A stretch of 20,995 nt of DNA from NCBI GenBank assembly GCA_003427395.1, contig BFEA01000738.1, positions 403,085-424,079 of the forward strand, in the 5' to 3' direction. The notes under the pieces were generated by a model, which had not been told where the DNA came from, searched no databases, and worked only from the letters and a program-made list of their open reading frames with translations. Within the stretch, counting starts at the first letter, position 1; each line of letters starts with the position of its first letter. The DNA comes from Chara braunii (taxonomy: Eukaryota > Streptophyta > Charophyceae > Charales > Characeae). Positions 1 through 9,935 of the stretch are shown here, piece after piece. Both the position numbers and the translations under genes were made by a program.

Positions 1-244
1 ACTGGTAGCTCGGCGGGGATACGCCCACCGAAGGGAGGTGACAACTCCCATAAGGTGTAGGTAAGTCGTGCCTCGCGTAGGCCCTATCCTGTCGCAGGGG
101 CTCGCGAGAGGTATGGCTGGTCACTCGGCCGGAGCAGCTTATGGAAGCTCCATGTATATTGCGACGAAGGGTTTAAACCCACTCCTGCGTGACGCGGCCG
201 GGAGGGTCCCGCGCTGCCCTGGTGCGGTGCCGGACCAATGCGCT
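1..244 (+). repeat. 3' portion of the 5' LTR, truncated by the window edge
   Basis: These 244 nt recur at 19449-19693 with 15 substitutions (12 transitions) and one 1-nt indel, about 94% identity. Homology stops at the shared GCGCT (240-244), only 7 nt before the primer binding site. That is where an LTR should end. The end is not the usual CA dinucleotide, so the exact border may lie anywhere in 244-251. It contains a strong splice-donor-like TAG/GTAAGT at 58-66, which reads GTATGT in the other copy. The short ORF at 68-250 lies inside the LTR and is not credible as a gene. Confidence 0.75.
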
Positions 245-251
245 CGATAGG

Positions 252-269
252 TGGCGCCGTTGCCGGGGA
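252..269 (+). other. Primer binding site, tRNA-Asp type
   Basis: TGGCGCCGTTGCCGGGGA is exactly complementary to the 3' end of plant cytosolic tRNA-Asp including the CCA tail, as I know that tRNA. The same primer site is used by Athila-type and several other plant Ty3/gypsy elements. It sits 7 nt after the point where LTR homology ends, as expected for first-strand priming. The perfect match contrasts with the heavy decay of the coding region. Confidence 0.9.
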
Positions 270-592
270 CGACGGTTGCCTACCGTTGTCCCTGGTGGAA
301 CGACATCCGGGTATGAGATTGAATGAGAATAGGTATAAAGGAATGATGAGAATGTAAGGAAAATAATGAGTGACTAAGTATAAGTAGGGAGGCTTAGTAA
401 CGTTGTATGTCCGCCCTGTCTACCTACCTGAGTTAGGAAGGCTATGAGGAATGCCCGTATTCGAGTCAGATAAGTATATGAGGAAGTTAGAAAGGGCATA
501 CAGGATAGACCCTCTTGAGATAGGATGCTGAATAGGTGAGTATCCTTGTTTTTTTTTTTCTAACAGGGAGCCTGAAGGAAAAGGGTGTCAAG
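270..592 (+). other. Untranslated leader between primer site and gag, with candidate splice acceptor
   Basis: This stretch is purine-rich and GTA/ATGA-rich at 300-540, with no ORF that matches a family. It ends in a run of 12 T (549-559 region) followed by CTAACAG at 560-566. A branch-point-like GCTGAAT lies about 30 nt upstream (528-534). The gag ATG follows 26 nt later, at 593. The tract therefore looks like a eukaryotic 3' splice site. A matching strong donor (TAG/GTAAGT) is at 58-66. A weaker donor-like GTGAGT at 536 is too close to the acceptor to be its partner. Use of these sites is inferred only. Confidence 0.5.
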
Positions 593-2258
593 ATGCCGGA
601 AAGTGACGGTGTATCAGATGGCACCAGGAAGGTCCTGACACTTGAGGACCTTATTGCGGCCATTGACCGGCATGAGAAGACCCCAAGCAATGTCCCTAAG
701 GTCGATACCTTTCACTTTAATGGAGAGAGAGTCTCAGACTGGCTGGATGAGGTGGAACAAGCAATGGTGGGGCTAGCGGATGCGGTAAAATTCCAGCGGA
801 TCATGAGATATATGCTTTATGGGCACCATCAAGAGATGTAGAGGGTGGTCAATAACGCCAACGGCAATTGGGCCAGGTTTAGAGAGGGAATGCAAAGGAA
901 GTACAGGCGGGGCGATGACCTGCTAACTACGGGAGACCTGAAAGTAATGAATAAGGATAACTTCACTACGATAGGGGCCTTCGTACAGGAGTTTAAGAAA
1001 AGGGCAAGGAAGGTCAATGGGATCTCTGAGGAGACACAGTGTGCTATCTTTTTGGGGCTACTTACTGCATCGGAGGCCCAGGAGTTGACAAGTCATGGAG
1101 AAGGGAGTACTAAGCTCACCTGGGCCACCATTGACAAGGGGGTAGAAGATGGGAGCCTAGACCAGGAGGAGTACCACCAGGTAAGGCTGCAAAGGCAGAA
1201 GAGAAAGGAGAGGGATGATACGACATCCGAAACTCCAAGAGTAAGGAAAATTATCACCAACATACTAACAGAGTTAGACCCGGTGATACAGAGAAAGGTG
1301 GCGGCGGCGATTCAGGGAAAAACAAAAGAGCCCATAATAGAGGAAGTTGCCCAGAAAGGGTGGGAAGAAGGGGAGACGGTACCTCCGCACCTTTCGAAAG
1401 TGCAGCGCCGGCAGCACAATGTGACGTAAGGGGGGCAAGGTTTGGGAAAGGGTCAGAGGCCCCAAGCGTTGGTAGCTGCCTCCCCGAGTGCGTCGGCACC
1501 TTCAATTAGTGCAGGCCCTTCGCAGACGCCAGTACCACCTTTTGGGCAGTGGCCATGGCCCGTGATTAACACTTATGTGCCTTGGGGAGGGTCGACGTCT
1601 TCTGGACAAGTAGTACCTTATGCTGGGCCGCCAACGAGTATGCCACCCCCTATCTATCTCGCAGCCCAGGCCCAGCCTATGGCCCCACCGCCCCGCTCCT
1701 AGTTCACAGGGAAGCGTGGTTGGAGGTGGGAACCAGGGGCAGGGCAATCAAGGCAACGGGGGGAGGGGTGGAGGAAAGGGGCGAGGAAGGAATGACGGCG
1801 GACGAGGAGGGCAATGAAATGGTCAAGGCCGGGGGAACCAAGGCCAAGGGAACCAAGGCCAGGGGTATCAAGGCCGAGGGAATCAAGGCCAGGGATACCA
1901 AGGCCAGGGGTATCAAGGCCAGGGGGATTAGGGAAGTCAAGGGTATGGGAGGCCCCGTTTTGACTGGAGGTCGGCCATCTGCCAGCATTGTGACCAGCAA
2001 GGCTACACTATAAGGTTCTATAACATAAGGCGGGAGGACGAGAAAAGCGGGCTGATTTCCTCCACTATGGACAGAAACATTTATCATCAGTTTGGGAAAT
2101 TCATCGACAGAAGGCTCGGGGGAGTGAGAGCGGAAGCCCAACGAAGGGCGGTAGCAGGGCCACCACCCCCTGCCATGGTCACGCTATGGCAGGAAAAGGA
2201 AGGACCACCAATTGGGGTAGAGGAAGTAGGGAGCGATGAGGAAGTAACTCAGGAGTGA
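593..2258 (+). pseudogene. gag: Gag polyprotein (capsid plus degenerate nucleocapsid), broken
   Basis: Gag would form the virus-like particle and package element RNA. The ATG at 593 is chosen because the recognisable protein starts there (MPESDG) and it follows the acceptor-like tract. The capsid-like region (about residues 40-125) has the retrotransposon-gag pattern FHFNG..VSDWLDEVEQA and, later, NWARFREGMQRKYR. A proline-rich part (about 1480-1700) and a Gly/Gln-rich RNA-binding-like part (1700-1930) follow. The knuckle at 1980-2021 reads CQHC-DQQG-Y-TIRF-Y, so the His and last Cys of CX2CX4HX4C are both Tyr and zinc binding should fail. Breaks: TAG 839, TAA 1427, frameshift near 1690-1700 (frame 2 to frame 0), TGA 1815, TAG 1929, TGA 2256. 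Reading continues sensibly through each, so this is decay of one gene. Confidence 0.8.
1821..1925 (+). repeat. 15-bp minisatellite encoding (N/Y)QGQG pentapeptides
   Basis: Seven consecutive 15-bp units run from 1821 to 1925, with core CAAGGCC and A/G variation. In frame 0 they translate as GQGRG, NQGQG, NQGQG, YQGRG, NQGQG, YQGQG, YQGQG. This is the Gly/Gln-rich, RGG-like tail that precedes the zinc knuckle of Gag. The period is a multiple of three, so unit number can change without shifting the frame. Confidence 0.9.
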
Positions 2259-3788
2259 CGAGCAGGGGATAAGAGGGAAAAGCCCATAATAGTCGAGTCG
2301 GATGATGAAAATGAGGAAGAAAAGATGGAACCTCCGTCCGCCTTGCTGGGAAAAATTGAGGACTTGCTGGACAAGATGGGAAGGTACCAGCGAAAGTTGG
2401 TGAATTTCTGTGAAGGGGTAAGGGAATGGAGGTCCAACGTCCCCAAGGTGTTCCTGTATGATTTCGGCCCAGAGTCAGCGGCCGGGCGACCCGGGGTAAA
2501 TATAGTAGGATCGGGCCCACGATCAGGGGTGACAATGGGACCTCTTACCCCTCAGGCCCGGCTGGCGCAGGCAGCGCGAACGCGAAATCAGGCCAAGGCC
2601 AGTGCTAGCCAAGAACCTCCCCACAGAGAGCCTGAGCCGGGAAGAAGGAAAGAGGTAGTGGAAGTGGAGGATGATGACGATGAGGAAGAAGAAGATGAAA
2701 GGTTGCGCCAAGAAGAGGATCAGAGGGCGGAGCAAAGGGCTAAGAAGAAAGAAGCCAGGGAAGAGACCGAGCCGATCCTGCGCGACGTACCGCCCAGAAA
2801 AAAGAAATACGCGGTTCGGTTGGAAGAAGTGTTCGACGTGGAGAAGGTGATTGCTAGGTTGTTAGAAGGACATAACGACCTCATGACCTTGAAGGAGATC
2901 CTAGCGTCAGCTTTTAAGCTCCGCGATGGATTGAAGGGGAGGTTGTCGCGGCGTCTGGTGCCCAACGTCCATCTGGGTACAATCCTGCCAAAGGAGGCGG
3001 AGTGGGCAGAGTCGGGCACGAAGATGGATTGGAAGTGTGTGGCCTGTGGCACACTAGATTTGGTAGTGAAGGGCTCCAAGTGTACGACGATGGTCGACAC
3101 AGGGGCGGAGATGAATATAATCCGGGAGGCGGATGACATCAAGTTCGCACTGGATATAGACCGATCTGACTGTGGCGTTCTACATGGGGCAAGTTGTAGG
3201 GCCGTGTTTTGTGGGACAACCTCGAATGTGTTCATCGAGGTTGGGAAGGTAAAAGTCAGGGCATGCTTCTTCGTCATGCCAGACGTGGATCACGGAATCC
3301 TCCTAGGGAGGTCATTTTTTAGCAGGACGAAAACCGTGATATTCAATAAGCATGACGGGACCTTGATCCTCCTCCTATGCGACTCTGCCTGTGGGAATTA
3401 TGAGGTGATCACCTGCAGGAATACGGGGCCGAAAAGCATAAGGAACCGGCCCAATTCAGAGTCTTTCACAATCGAAGAGTCGGAGGGCGAGCGCCGGCGG
3501 CTCCGGGCGGAGCGAGAAGAGGAAGAGAGGGTTGAAGCATTCTCCCTCAGCCTGTCGGACGTGGGAAAGGCCATGGATATGGTGGCCGCACATGAGATGA
3601 CAGATCCGGATGCCATCCGGGCATTGAGGGAGAAGGTCCTGGAATGCCCCGAGCCAGGGAGATTGGAGCTGGTATATCGTCTTCCGGATGGTAGGAGGAA
3701 ACCTGCACTGATGCAAGCGCAATCCGTGAGTCGGCCTTTTTTAGGGGGCGGCTCAAGCAGGGTTCCCAAAGGCGGTACAAGACGGTAG
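2259..3788 (+). pseudogene. Protease region of Gag-Pol (aspartic protease)
   Basis: Frame 0 continues from gag through TGA 2256-2258. The ATG at 2325 opens 487 uninterrupted codons but is probably internal to the polyprotein. The first third is highly charged, with an acidic run near 2660-2700 and a Glu/Arg/Lys coiled-coil-like stretch to about 2760. The retroviral-type aspartic protease lies at about 3030-3420. The active site VDTGAE has its Asp codon at 3096 (DTG 3096-3104), and the flap-side hydrophobic-hydrophobic-Gly motif ILLGRSF is near 3297. The catalytic motif is intact. The frame is lost at the T6 run 3737-3742: frame 0 runs to TAG 3786, while frame 2 continues the homologous chain into reverse transcriptase. 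Confidence 0.8.
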
Positions 3789-5710
3789 ATCAGAAGTGTC
3801 GTCCAGTCCACGTCCTCGTTACTGAGGACGAGGAGGTGTAGTATGAGCGAGAGCGAGGGTTGATACGGCGGATGAAGGAGAAAGCCACAACAGAGCTATG
3901 CCGTATCAACAAAGGGAATGAGGAGAAGTTGATCATAGGAGAGTCCGACTTCCTATTGCCTCAGGAACGAACCTTGATGGTAGAGCTAATGAAAAAAAGG
4001 CATCGCGCCTATGCGTTTAATGACGAGGAGCGTGGCAGATTGGATGTGAACAAGATACCTATGATCCGCATTCATACCGTGTCGCACGAACCATGGAATC
4101 TAAGAGGGGCGCGATATCCTAATCCTAACGAGGAGAAGAAAGTGGTGGATTACCTCGACAACAAAATACGCACGCATGTCGCCGACTACTCAAGTGGGCC
4201 GTATGCGTCCCCGTGGTTTTGTTTTTTCAAACCTAACTGGACGCTGTAGTGGGTGCAAGACCTGCAGAGATTAAACGCGGTGACTGTGCGAGATGTAGGA
4301 GGGTTGCCCAACGCGGACGCGCTGTCGGAATCCTGTGTTGGAAGGCCTATAATTTCGCTTATAGACCTTTACGCAGGATATGACCAGTTTCCGGTCTATC
4401 CGTTGGACAAGCCAGTGACAGCTATGCATACGCCTCGAGGATTAATCCACATGAATGTGGCTCCGCAAGGATGGACCAATGCAGCAGCGATGGTCCAACG
4501 AGCCATGATTCGGGTCATGCAGTCAGTCAGCCCACATATCACTCAGCCATATATTGATGATTTGGCAGTGAAAGGGCCACCAGTAAAGGAGAGTGACGAA
4601 GTCTTGCCAGGGGTGAGGCGTTTTGTCTGGAAGCATATCCAGAACCTTGAAAAGGTCTTGACCTTGCTCGAAGAACATAATCTCAAGGCGAGTGGGGCCA
4701 AATCCAGACACTGTATGAGGGAAGCGACTATCTTAGAGTTCGTCTGCAGTGAGAAGGGCCGACGACTTGATATAAAGAAGACGGACAAGATTACTGAATG
4801 GCCAGTTCCATTCCACTCAATAACGGATGTCCGGAGATTCCTCAGGACGTGCGGATTTAGGAGAGCCTTCGTCAAAAACTTTGCCGCAAAGACTGAACAC
4901 CTGAGAAAGTTAGTTCATCAGGATCAGGAGTGGTTTTGGGGCGAAGAGCAGGAAGAGGTAGTGGCCAGAATGAAGGAAGAATTCCGAGAAGGGGGTTTGG
5001 TGTTGGTGGCGCCAGACTATCACGCCACGGAAATAAGGCCCTTCATCGTTGAAACGGATGCGGGACCAACTGCGTTGGGTGGAGTTTTAGTCCAGGCAGA
5101 CACGGAGGGAAAAAAAAGGTTTTTGAGGTTTGAGAGTCGGACTCTCTGAACGAACGAGAGAAACTATTCTCAGTTCAAGAGAGAGACCGTCGCCGTCCTC
5201 CACTGTTTGCGAATCTTCTAAAACTACATCTTTGGCAGGAGATTTATATTGAGAGTGAACCCGACCGCCCTGGCCTACTCTCGCAGGAATTACTTTCCAT
5301 CGGATCCAACAGTTGTCAGGTGGTTGACGTACATCTGGATGTTTAACTTTGAGTTAGAACGGATCCCTGGAAACAAGAACTGGGCGGACGGGCTGAGTCG
5401 TATCAACTGGGATGGTCAAGAAGGAGAGGCGGTGGAGAATACGCCCCCAGTTGATGAATTCTTGGATCAAGAGGAAGATGTCCGCCTCCACATTCACAAG
5501 TGGTCGCTGCGAATGCCCGGTTGTGTGGGCCATCCTATCTGGAAAGCGCCGAGTGGATATGAATGGAAGGCGGAGTTAGTCCTTAAGCTTTTTGAGGAAG
5601 AAGATCCCCGGGGTGGTAAGGATGTTCAGTGGATGATGGAGTTGGCGCTGGCTAGTTCGCATAATCTGGTGGAGGACATGAGGACGATCGAGGAAGGACC
5701 AGGCCAGTAA
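3743..5710 (+). pseudogene. pol: Reverse transcriptase and RNase H of Gag-Pol, broken
   Basis: Frame 2 carries the chain from the T6 frameshift. Reverse transcriptase motifs are seen in order: FFKPNWTL-stop-WVQDLQRLNAV, then LIDLYAGYDQF with the first catalytic Asp, then APQGWTNAAAMVQ, then QPYIDDLAV, where YIDD (4550-4561) is the active-site box. The RNase H domain begins near 5040 with ETDAGPTALGGVL (first Asp at 5057) and continues through NERNYSQFKRET, whose Glu is the second catalytic residue. The expected third Asp (TDH-like motif) reads VNP, with Asn at 5258-5260. The tail WMFNFELERIPGNKNWADGLSR is typical of Ty3/gypsy RNase H. Breaks: TAG 4247, TGA 5147, TAA 5219, TAA 5708. All are in the same frame with the family pattern continuing across them. 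Confidence 0.88.
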
Positions 5711-7151
5711 GAACGGCATGAGGACCTGATGGGAGGAATGTATCTCCACGTCAACACGTTATTGCAAGAAAGCCTCGACCAGTTCGGCTCGTTAAACCCG
5801 TCAGGGAATGTGGACGAAGTGTCCGAGAGCCAGGAGGACGAGTTCGAGGAAGGAGAAATTAAGGAGGCCTTTCGTGCAGAGGAGTATGACAGGATCTACC
5901 TAGAACTGGGACTCCTTTTGTCTTGCAAAGTACGGCTAAGGGACGCGAGCGATAGGGCTCAGAGGATGCTGCAGCGTTACTTAGTACGAGACGGCCACCT
6001 TTTCGTAAGAAGACAAGTGGGGAATCCCAGGAGAGTCGTCTGCGGTAGAAACCGTCAGATTGACGTCATAGCAACACTTCATGACGACATTGCAGGAAGG
6101 CATCGAGGGGTACAAGCCACGTATGCCAAAATAAGTGAGTTGTACTACTGGGATTGAATGATGAACATGATCGGGGAATTATGTCGATCTTGCGTATCCT
6201 GTCAGGAGAGATCCCGTTTAAGGCAAGGAGAGCCGCTGCATCCAAGGCTAGAGCGGGATGTGGGGGCTGTAGTGCATGTCGACCTACTTTTCATGTCGCT
6301 TGGGGATCAAGGCTATAATTATATCTTCGATATGCACGATAACTTGTCTGGGCTTTGTAGATGGGTGTGCCATCCGTACCAAGACTGCTTCAGTCTTGGT
6401 TAGCTGCATCGAGGAGTACTACCTGCGTTATCCTTTCGTCAGGGAATTCATAATGGACAGGGGATCGGAGTTTACCTGCCAGGAAGTGCAGGAATTGTTA
6501 TCAAGGTATAGTGTCGCAGCCAACTACACCACGGCCGCGCATCCCCAGGCAAATGCTCCCGTGGAGAGAGGACACAGTACCATTACGAACCTTCTGGCTA
6601 AGTGGACCGAAGGTAGGCCTAATCAATGGCCAAGGTACCTAAGGGGGACATTCTTTGTCGATAACATTACAGTAAAAAGATCCACCAAGTACGCACCTGC
6701 GACGCTGTGGTATGGAAGGCCCGCCACCTTCCCTGTCGAGAGCTTTCTTAAGACATGGAGACGCCAGGATCTGAAAGTTAGCCTATCATTCGAAGAGTTA
6801 CTCGATATTCGGGCGCGGCAGATAGAGGCGATAGAAGAAAGGATCCAGGAGGCGTCTGATCAGGTGGCGAAAAGCCGTATGGATGATAAGGCTCGATGGG
6901 ATCAGTCTGCGCGGGTGAGGAAAGTGCCCTTGGCAGTTGGGGACGCCGTGCTCCTCTACGATTCATCTTTCGAGAAGCGGTGGTCCAGGAAACTCGATAA
7001 GAGGTGGTTAGGTCCCTACCGGATCATACGGGTTGGAGACTTCGGAGCGTACCAGATTGAGGAGCTGAATGAGACTGAGTGGAAGGATTGGGTATCTGGA
7101 ACGCGATTGAAGAAATTTGTGGCGAAACAGGAGGTAAGAGAGATGATCTAA
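5711..7151 (+). pseudogene. Integrase of Gag-Pol, broken but with complete catalytic triad
   Basis: After a variable linker, the zinc-binding N-terminus lies at about 6075-6220 (LHDDIAGRHRG, then CRSCVSCQ). The catalytic core has Asp at 6281 (VHVDLL), Asp at 6456 (FIMDRGSEF) and Glu at 6564 (APVERGHST). Exactly 35 residues separate the last two, giving DD35E. The C-terminus has the GPY motif at 7011-7019 (RWLGPYRI), typical of Ty3/gypsy integrases, and ends at TAA 7149. Breaks: TGA 6155, where the family pattern YWDGM suggests a Gly codon changed to stop, and a probable 1-nt insertion near 6351 that moves the frame from 2 to 0. No chromodomain is evident after GPY. Confidence 0.88.
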
Positions 7152-7317
7152 CTACCTTTAGAATGTAAGCGATAGGTTGTGTAGGTTAGATAGGTTGCAT
7201 GCTGCTTGAGTATGGTCTGGTCTGAGCTTGCTTTGACTATCACCTGTTTTGCTTACCCCAATGTGTGCCTGTTGTCTCTTTCGCCTGTTGTGCAGGTCTG
7301 ACTTTACGAAGACAACC
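7152..7317 (+). other. Pol-to-second-ORF spacer with candidate splice acceptor
   Basis: The 166-bp spacer is rich in T and GTTAG. It ends in a pyrimidine-rich tract (about 7265-7292) and GTGCAG, with CAG at 7293-7295. A CTTAC branch-point-like sequence lies about 40 nt upstream (7252-7256). The next ATG is at 7318, 22 nt after the CAG. This mirrors the arrangement in front of gag (CTAACAG, then 26 nt, then ATG 593). A short intron is also conceivable, from a GTAAGC at about 7166. Splicing is inferred. Confidence 0.45.
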
Positions 7318-9935
7318 ATGCCAAGAGGAGGGAAGGGGACACGGCCGCCTTGGAGGCCGTTGGGCGCATCAGGAGGTTACGAGCGGCATGGACCTCGCCA
7401 TCGAGAGAGCACTCCGGAGTACGATGGTGGCGACGTCGAGCTATTCCTGGATAGTTTCTGGGAGCATGCGCGGCGTATGGGCTGGACCGTGACCCAAGAG
7501 ATTGAGAGGTTGAGGGGAGTCGACAGATTCAAGGGGCCCGTCGCGCAGATCCGTAGGGAGGCGACGACGACGTCAGAGGTGGAGATGAGGATGCAGGAGC
7601 TGTGACCCTCGCGTGTGGGACCTGATGGCAGGCCGATCCGCCTGGAGGTCGGGAATGCGTCGGACTTCATCCCCGCTTTTGAGTGGTTCATGCAGGGGCA
7701 AGGTATACCGAGAGACGATTGGATGCAGACACTACCACTTTGGGCCAGGAAGGCGGAAAGACCGCTGGCTAGGCAGGTTAGAGACATGGCCCGGGACTGG
7801 GAGAGCTGCAGGGCACACCTGAGCGAGGCCTTTCGACGGCCAGAGTCGCCTCGGCCCCGAGTTGAGAGGCGCCAGAGGAGCAGGAGACAGAGGGACCCTG
7901 AGCCCAGCGAGGCAAGGCCATCTCGAGGGGGACGGAAGGCCCTAGCCAGGAGGGAGGAGGAGGCGGAGCCTGATGATGAGGAGCGAGGGGCGTATCCTGA
8001 GTATGGACTGGGACCAGTGGAGTTCCATCGTTCTACTGAGAGTGGACTGAGGAGGTCGCCAGCACGCACACAGGAGGAGCCGCCAACGTCTGAGGAGCCC
8101 TTGAGGGAGTTGGAGGCGCATTTGGATATCTCTCGGTGGAGAGTGTCGCCTCGGCGTGAGGAGCATGGAGAATAGGCAGAGGCGGTGCCACAAGAGGAGG
8201 TGCTACGAGAGGAGGTGCCACAAGAGAAGGTACCACGAGAGGGGATGCCACGGGAGGAGGTCCAGGATACTCGGCAAGAGAGAGGGTTGGGCGATGAGGG
8301 GAGACGTGCAGGGAAGGAAGTGATAGAGGTTGAAGAGGACACGCCCCCTCAGACGCCAGCGGTGGGTTTGAGACTCGAGGATGCCCAGGGAGCTTTCGCC
8401 AGGCAGCAGAGAGGTTGCAGGGAGAAGAGGCCCCATTGCCTTCATCAGAAAAGGCTCCTTCGCCGGAGGGAAGAGCAGAAAGGAGAAGAGAGGCTGCCGC
8501 TGTGAGGAGAGAAGCCTTGGCCCTGATTGACAGACACCTAGCGGCTCATGCCCTGGAGCACCAAGACCTGGAGGAGCCAGCACCTGCAGAGCCGCGCTAG
8601 GAGCCGTGCCAGCTCGAGAAAGAGGTGGAGGCAGAGATCCCAAAGAGGGTCCACCTCCGCACGAGGGAGAGGGCGCCAACTGGAGAAACGGATGAAGAAA
8701 AGAGGGTGAGAAGGACCATGAGAATAGAAGAGATATGGCAAGAGAGGCCGAGATTGGAGGCAGCAGGGGCACTCCCAGGTCAACCACCCAGCGAGCCAGC
8801 TAGGAGCCCGGAAATCCCAGAGATGTGGAGGGACTTCTGGGAGCAGAGAGGAAAGGAGCTTCCCTCGCCGACCAGAGCCGGGTTTGGGGTAGCAAGGAAA
8901 GCAGAAGAAAGGTTGGATCGCAAAATCAAGTTCCTGGCCAAGACAACTTTTGACCGGCACTTGCTATTGGACAGCGATCTGGCAGGGAAAAAGACGAAGG
9001 AAGAAGGCCATGGAGTACGCCTGGAGGCTATGGAGGTGGAAATCCAGGAACTCAGGGAATCGGTGGCTAGTCAGGCAGTTATCATCGAGAGCCTGAGGCA
9101 ACAAACTCAGGGAAAGGTGGACAAGCCAGAGAGCAGCCGGCAGCGAGAGCAGAGGCAGCCAGGACATGGGTTGCCAGGACAGTCATCTGCAGCAGAGCCT
9201 CGCCAGGAGCCTCCCATGGGGAGAGTTATCGTGGAGCTAGAGGAGGCGAGAGCCAAGAGGGAGGCAGAGAGAGAGGCCTTCGAGTTCAGAGCCCCTACTG
9301 AGCTCGCGACGCTACCTGTAGCGGCGGCAGACCCAGTCGTACTTTTGGCAGTTGAGGAGGGGCTACCACCATCTAGCAGTGAGTCAGATCAAGGCTCAGC
9401 AGAGGGACCCCTGGACGTGCTCCTTGAGGCAGTACACTCGATGCAGGACGAGGCGAGTTTGTTTTCGCCTGGACAGAAGATAGACGAGCCTCTTGAGAGA
9501 GAGATGGGGATTGAGGCGGAGGGTGTCATCGAGGGCGGGCTCCAGAGGTTGAGCACACCTGAGTATGGGCCAGAGGGGATTGAGGATCGACCAGGGCCGA
9601 ATACCCAACAGGTGGAGACAGGAGAGAAGCCTTTGGATATGCCTCAGAGCCATGAGCTGAGCAGGGAGGCCAGCGAAGCACCATCATCGTCAGGGTCTCG
9701 GAGAGGAAAGAAAAGGTCCAGGAAGTGGTTCGATACATCCTGCTTCTTCTGTACAAAGGAGGGGCATCGAGTATTGCAATGTCCTAAGTTCTTAAAGGAC
9801 AAGGCTGAAGGGAAGGTTACCGAGGAAGGGGGCAGGATGTATGATAGACAGGGCAAGATGGTAGAGAGATCTGCAGATGGGGGTAGGGCTCAACTATATA
9901 GGCAAAACGAGGAGGAGATGAGCGACCAGGACTGA
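7318..9935 (+). pseudogene. Additional gag-like ORF 3' of integrase, with CCHC zinc knuckle, broken
   Basis: About 870 codons belong to one decayed protein that starts at ATG 7318 (MPRGGKG). The N-terminal part (about 7420-7850) has a capsid-like helical pattern: GDVELFLDSFWEHARRMGW, then WFMQGQGIPRDDWMQTLPLW, then RDWESCRAHLSEAF. A charged, low-complexity middle includes five pentapeptide repeats. A predicted coiled coil lies near 9020-9110 (RLEAMEVEIQELRESVAS). Near the C-terminus, 9741-9782 encodes CFFC-TKEG-H-RVLQ-C, a perfect CX2CX4HX4C retroviral zinc knuckle. No signal peptide or membrane segment is seen, so it is not envelope-like. Breaks: TGA 7603, TAG 8173, frameshift near 8400-8415 (frame 1 to 0), TAG 8598. 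The last 436 codons (8625-9935) are open. I recall related proteins in Chara but cannot verify that. It could instead be the gag of a second, truncated element. Confidence 0.7.
8185..8259 (+). repeat. 15-bp repeats encoding VPxEE pentapeptides
   Basis: Five 15-bp units translate in frame 1 as VPQEE, VLREE, VPQEK, VPREG, MPREE. They lie in the charged middle of the additional gag-like ORF. The period equals that of the minisatellite in the upstream Gag, but the sequence and encoded chemistry differ (acidic here, Gly/Gln-rich there). Confidence 0.85.

Larger units (their letters stand above)
1..9935 (+). mobile_element. Decayed Ty3/gypsy LTR retrotransposon with an extra 3' gag-like ORF
   Basis: The order LTR end, tRNA-Asp primer site, gag, protease, reverse transcriptase, RNase H, integrase is seen directly on the plus strand and is the diagnostic order of Ty3/gypsy (Metaviridae) elements, because integrase follows RNase H. 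A further gag-like frame lies 3' of integrase. The 5' LTR is cut by the window start. No 3' LTR is adjacent to position 9935. The only related LTR segment is at 19449-19693, so the true 3' end is unresolved. Every coding part carries stops or frameshifts, so the copy is non-autonomous. The relationship to Chara elements is recollection, not a search result. Confidence 0.85.

Noticed and set aside
68-250. Small ORF in the first LTR segment
   Set aside because: It lies entirely in the LTR. The second copy has substitutions and an indel that disturb it, and no family is recognised.
8203-8787. Minus-strand ORFs of 194 and 140 codons over the second gag-like ORF
   Set aside because: They are shadows of the purine-rich plus-strand coding sequence, with Pro/Leu/Ser-rich translations and no domain.
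593-9935. In-frame stops as evidence of a variant genetic code or programmed readthrough
   Set aside because: All three stop codons occur (TAG, TAA, TGA), and they accompany genuine frameshifts and lost catalytic residues. Ordinary pseudogene decay explains them better.
7318-9935. Envelope glycoprotein in the env position
   Set aside because: No signal peptide, transmembrane segment or Cys-rich ectodomain is visible. The zinc knuckle and capsid-like pattern point to Gag.
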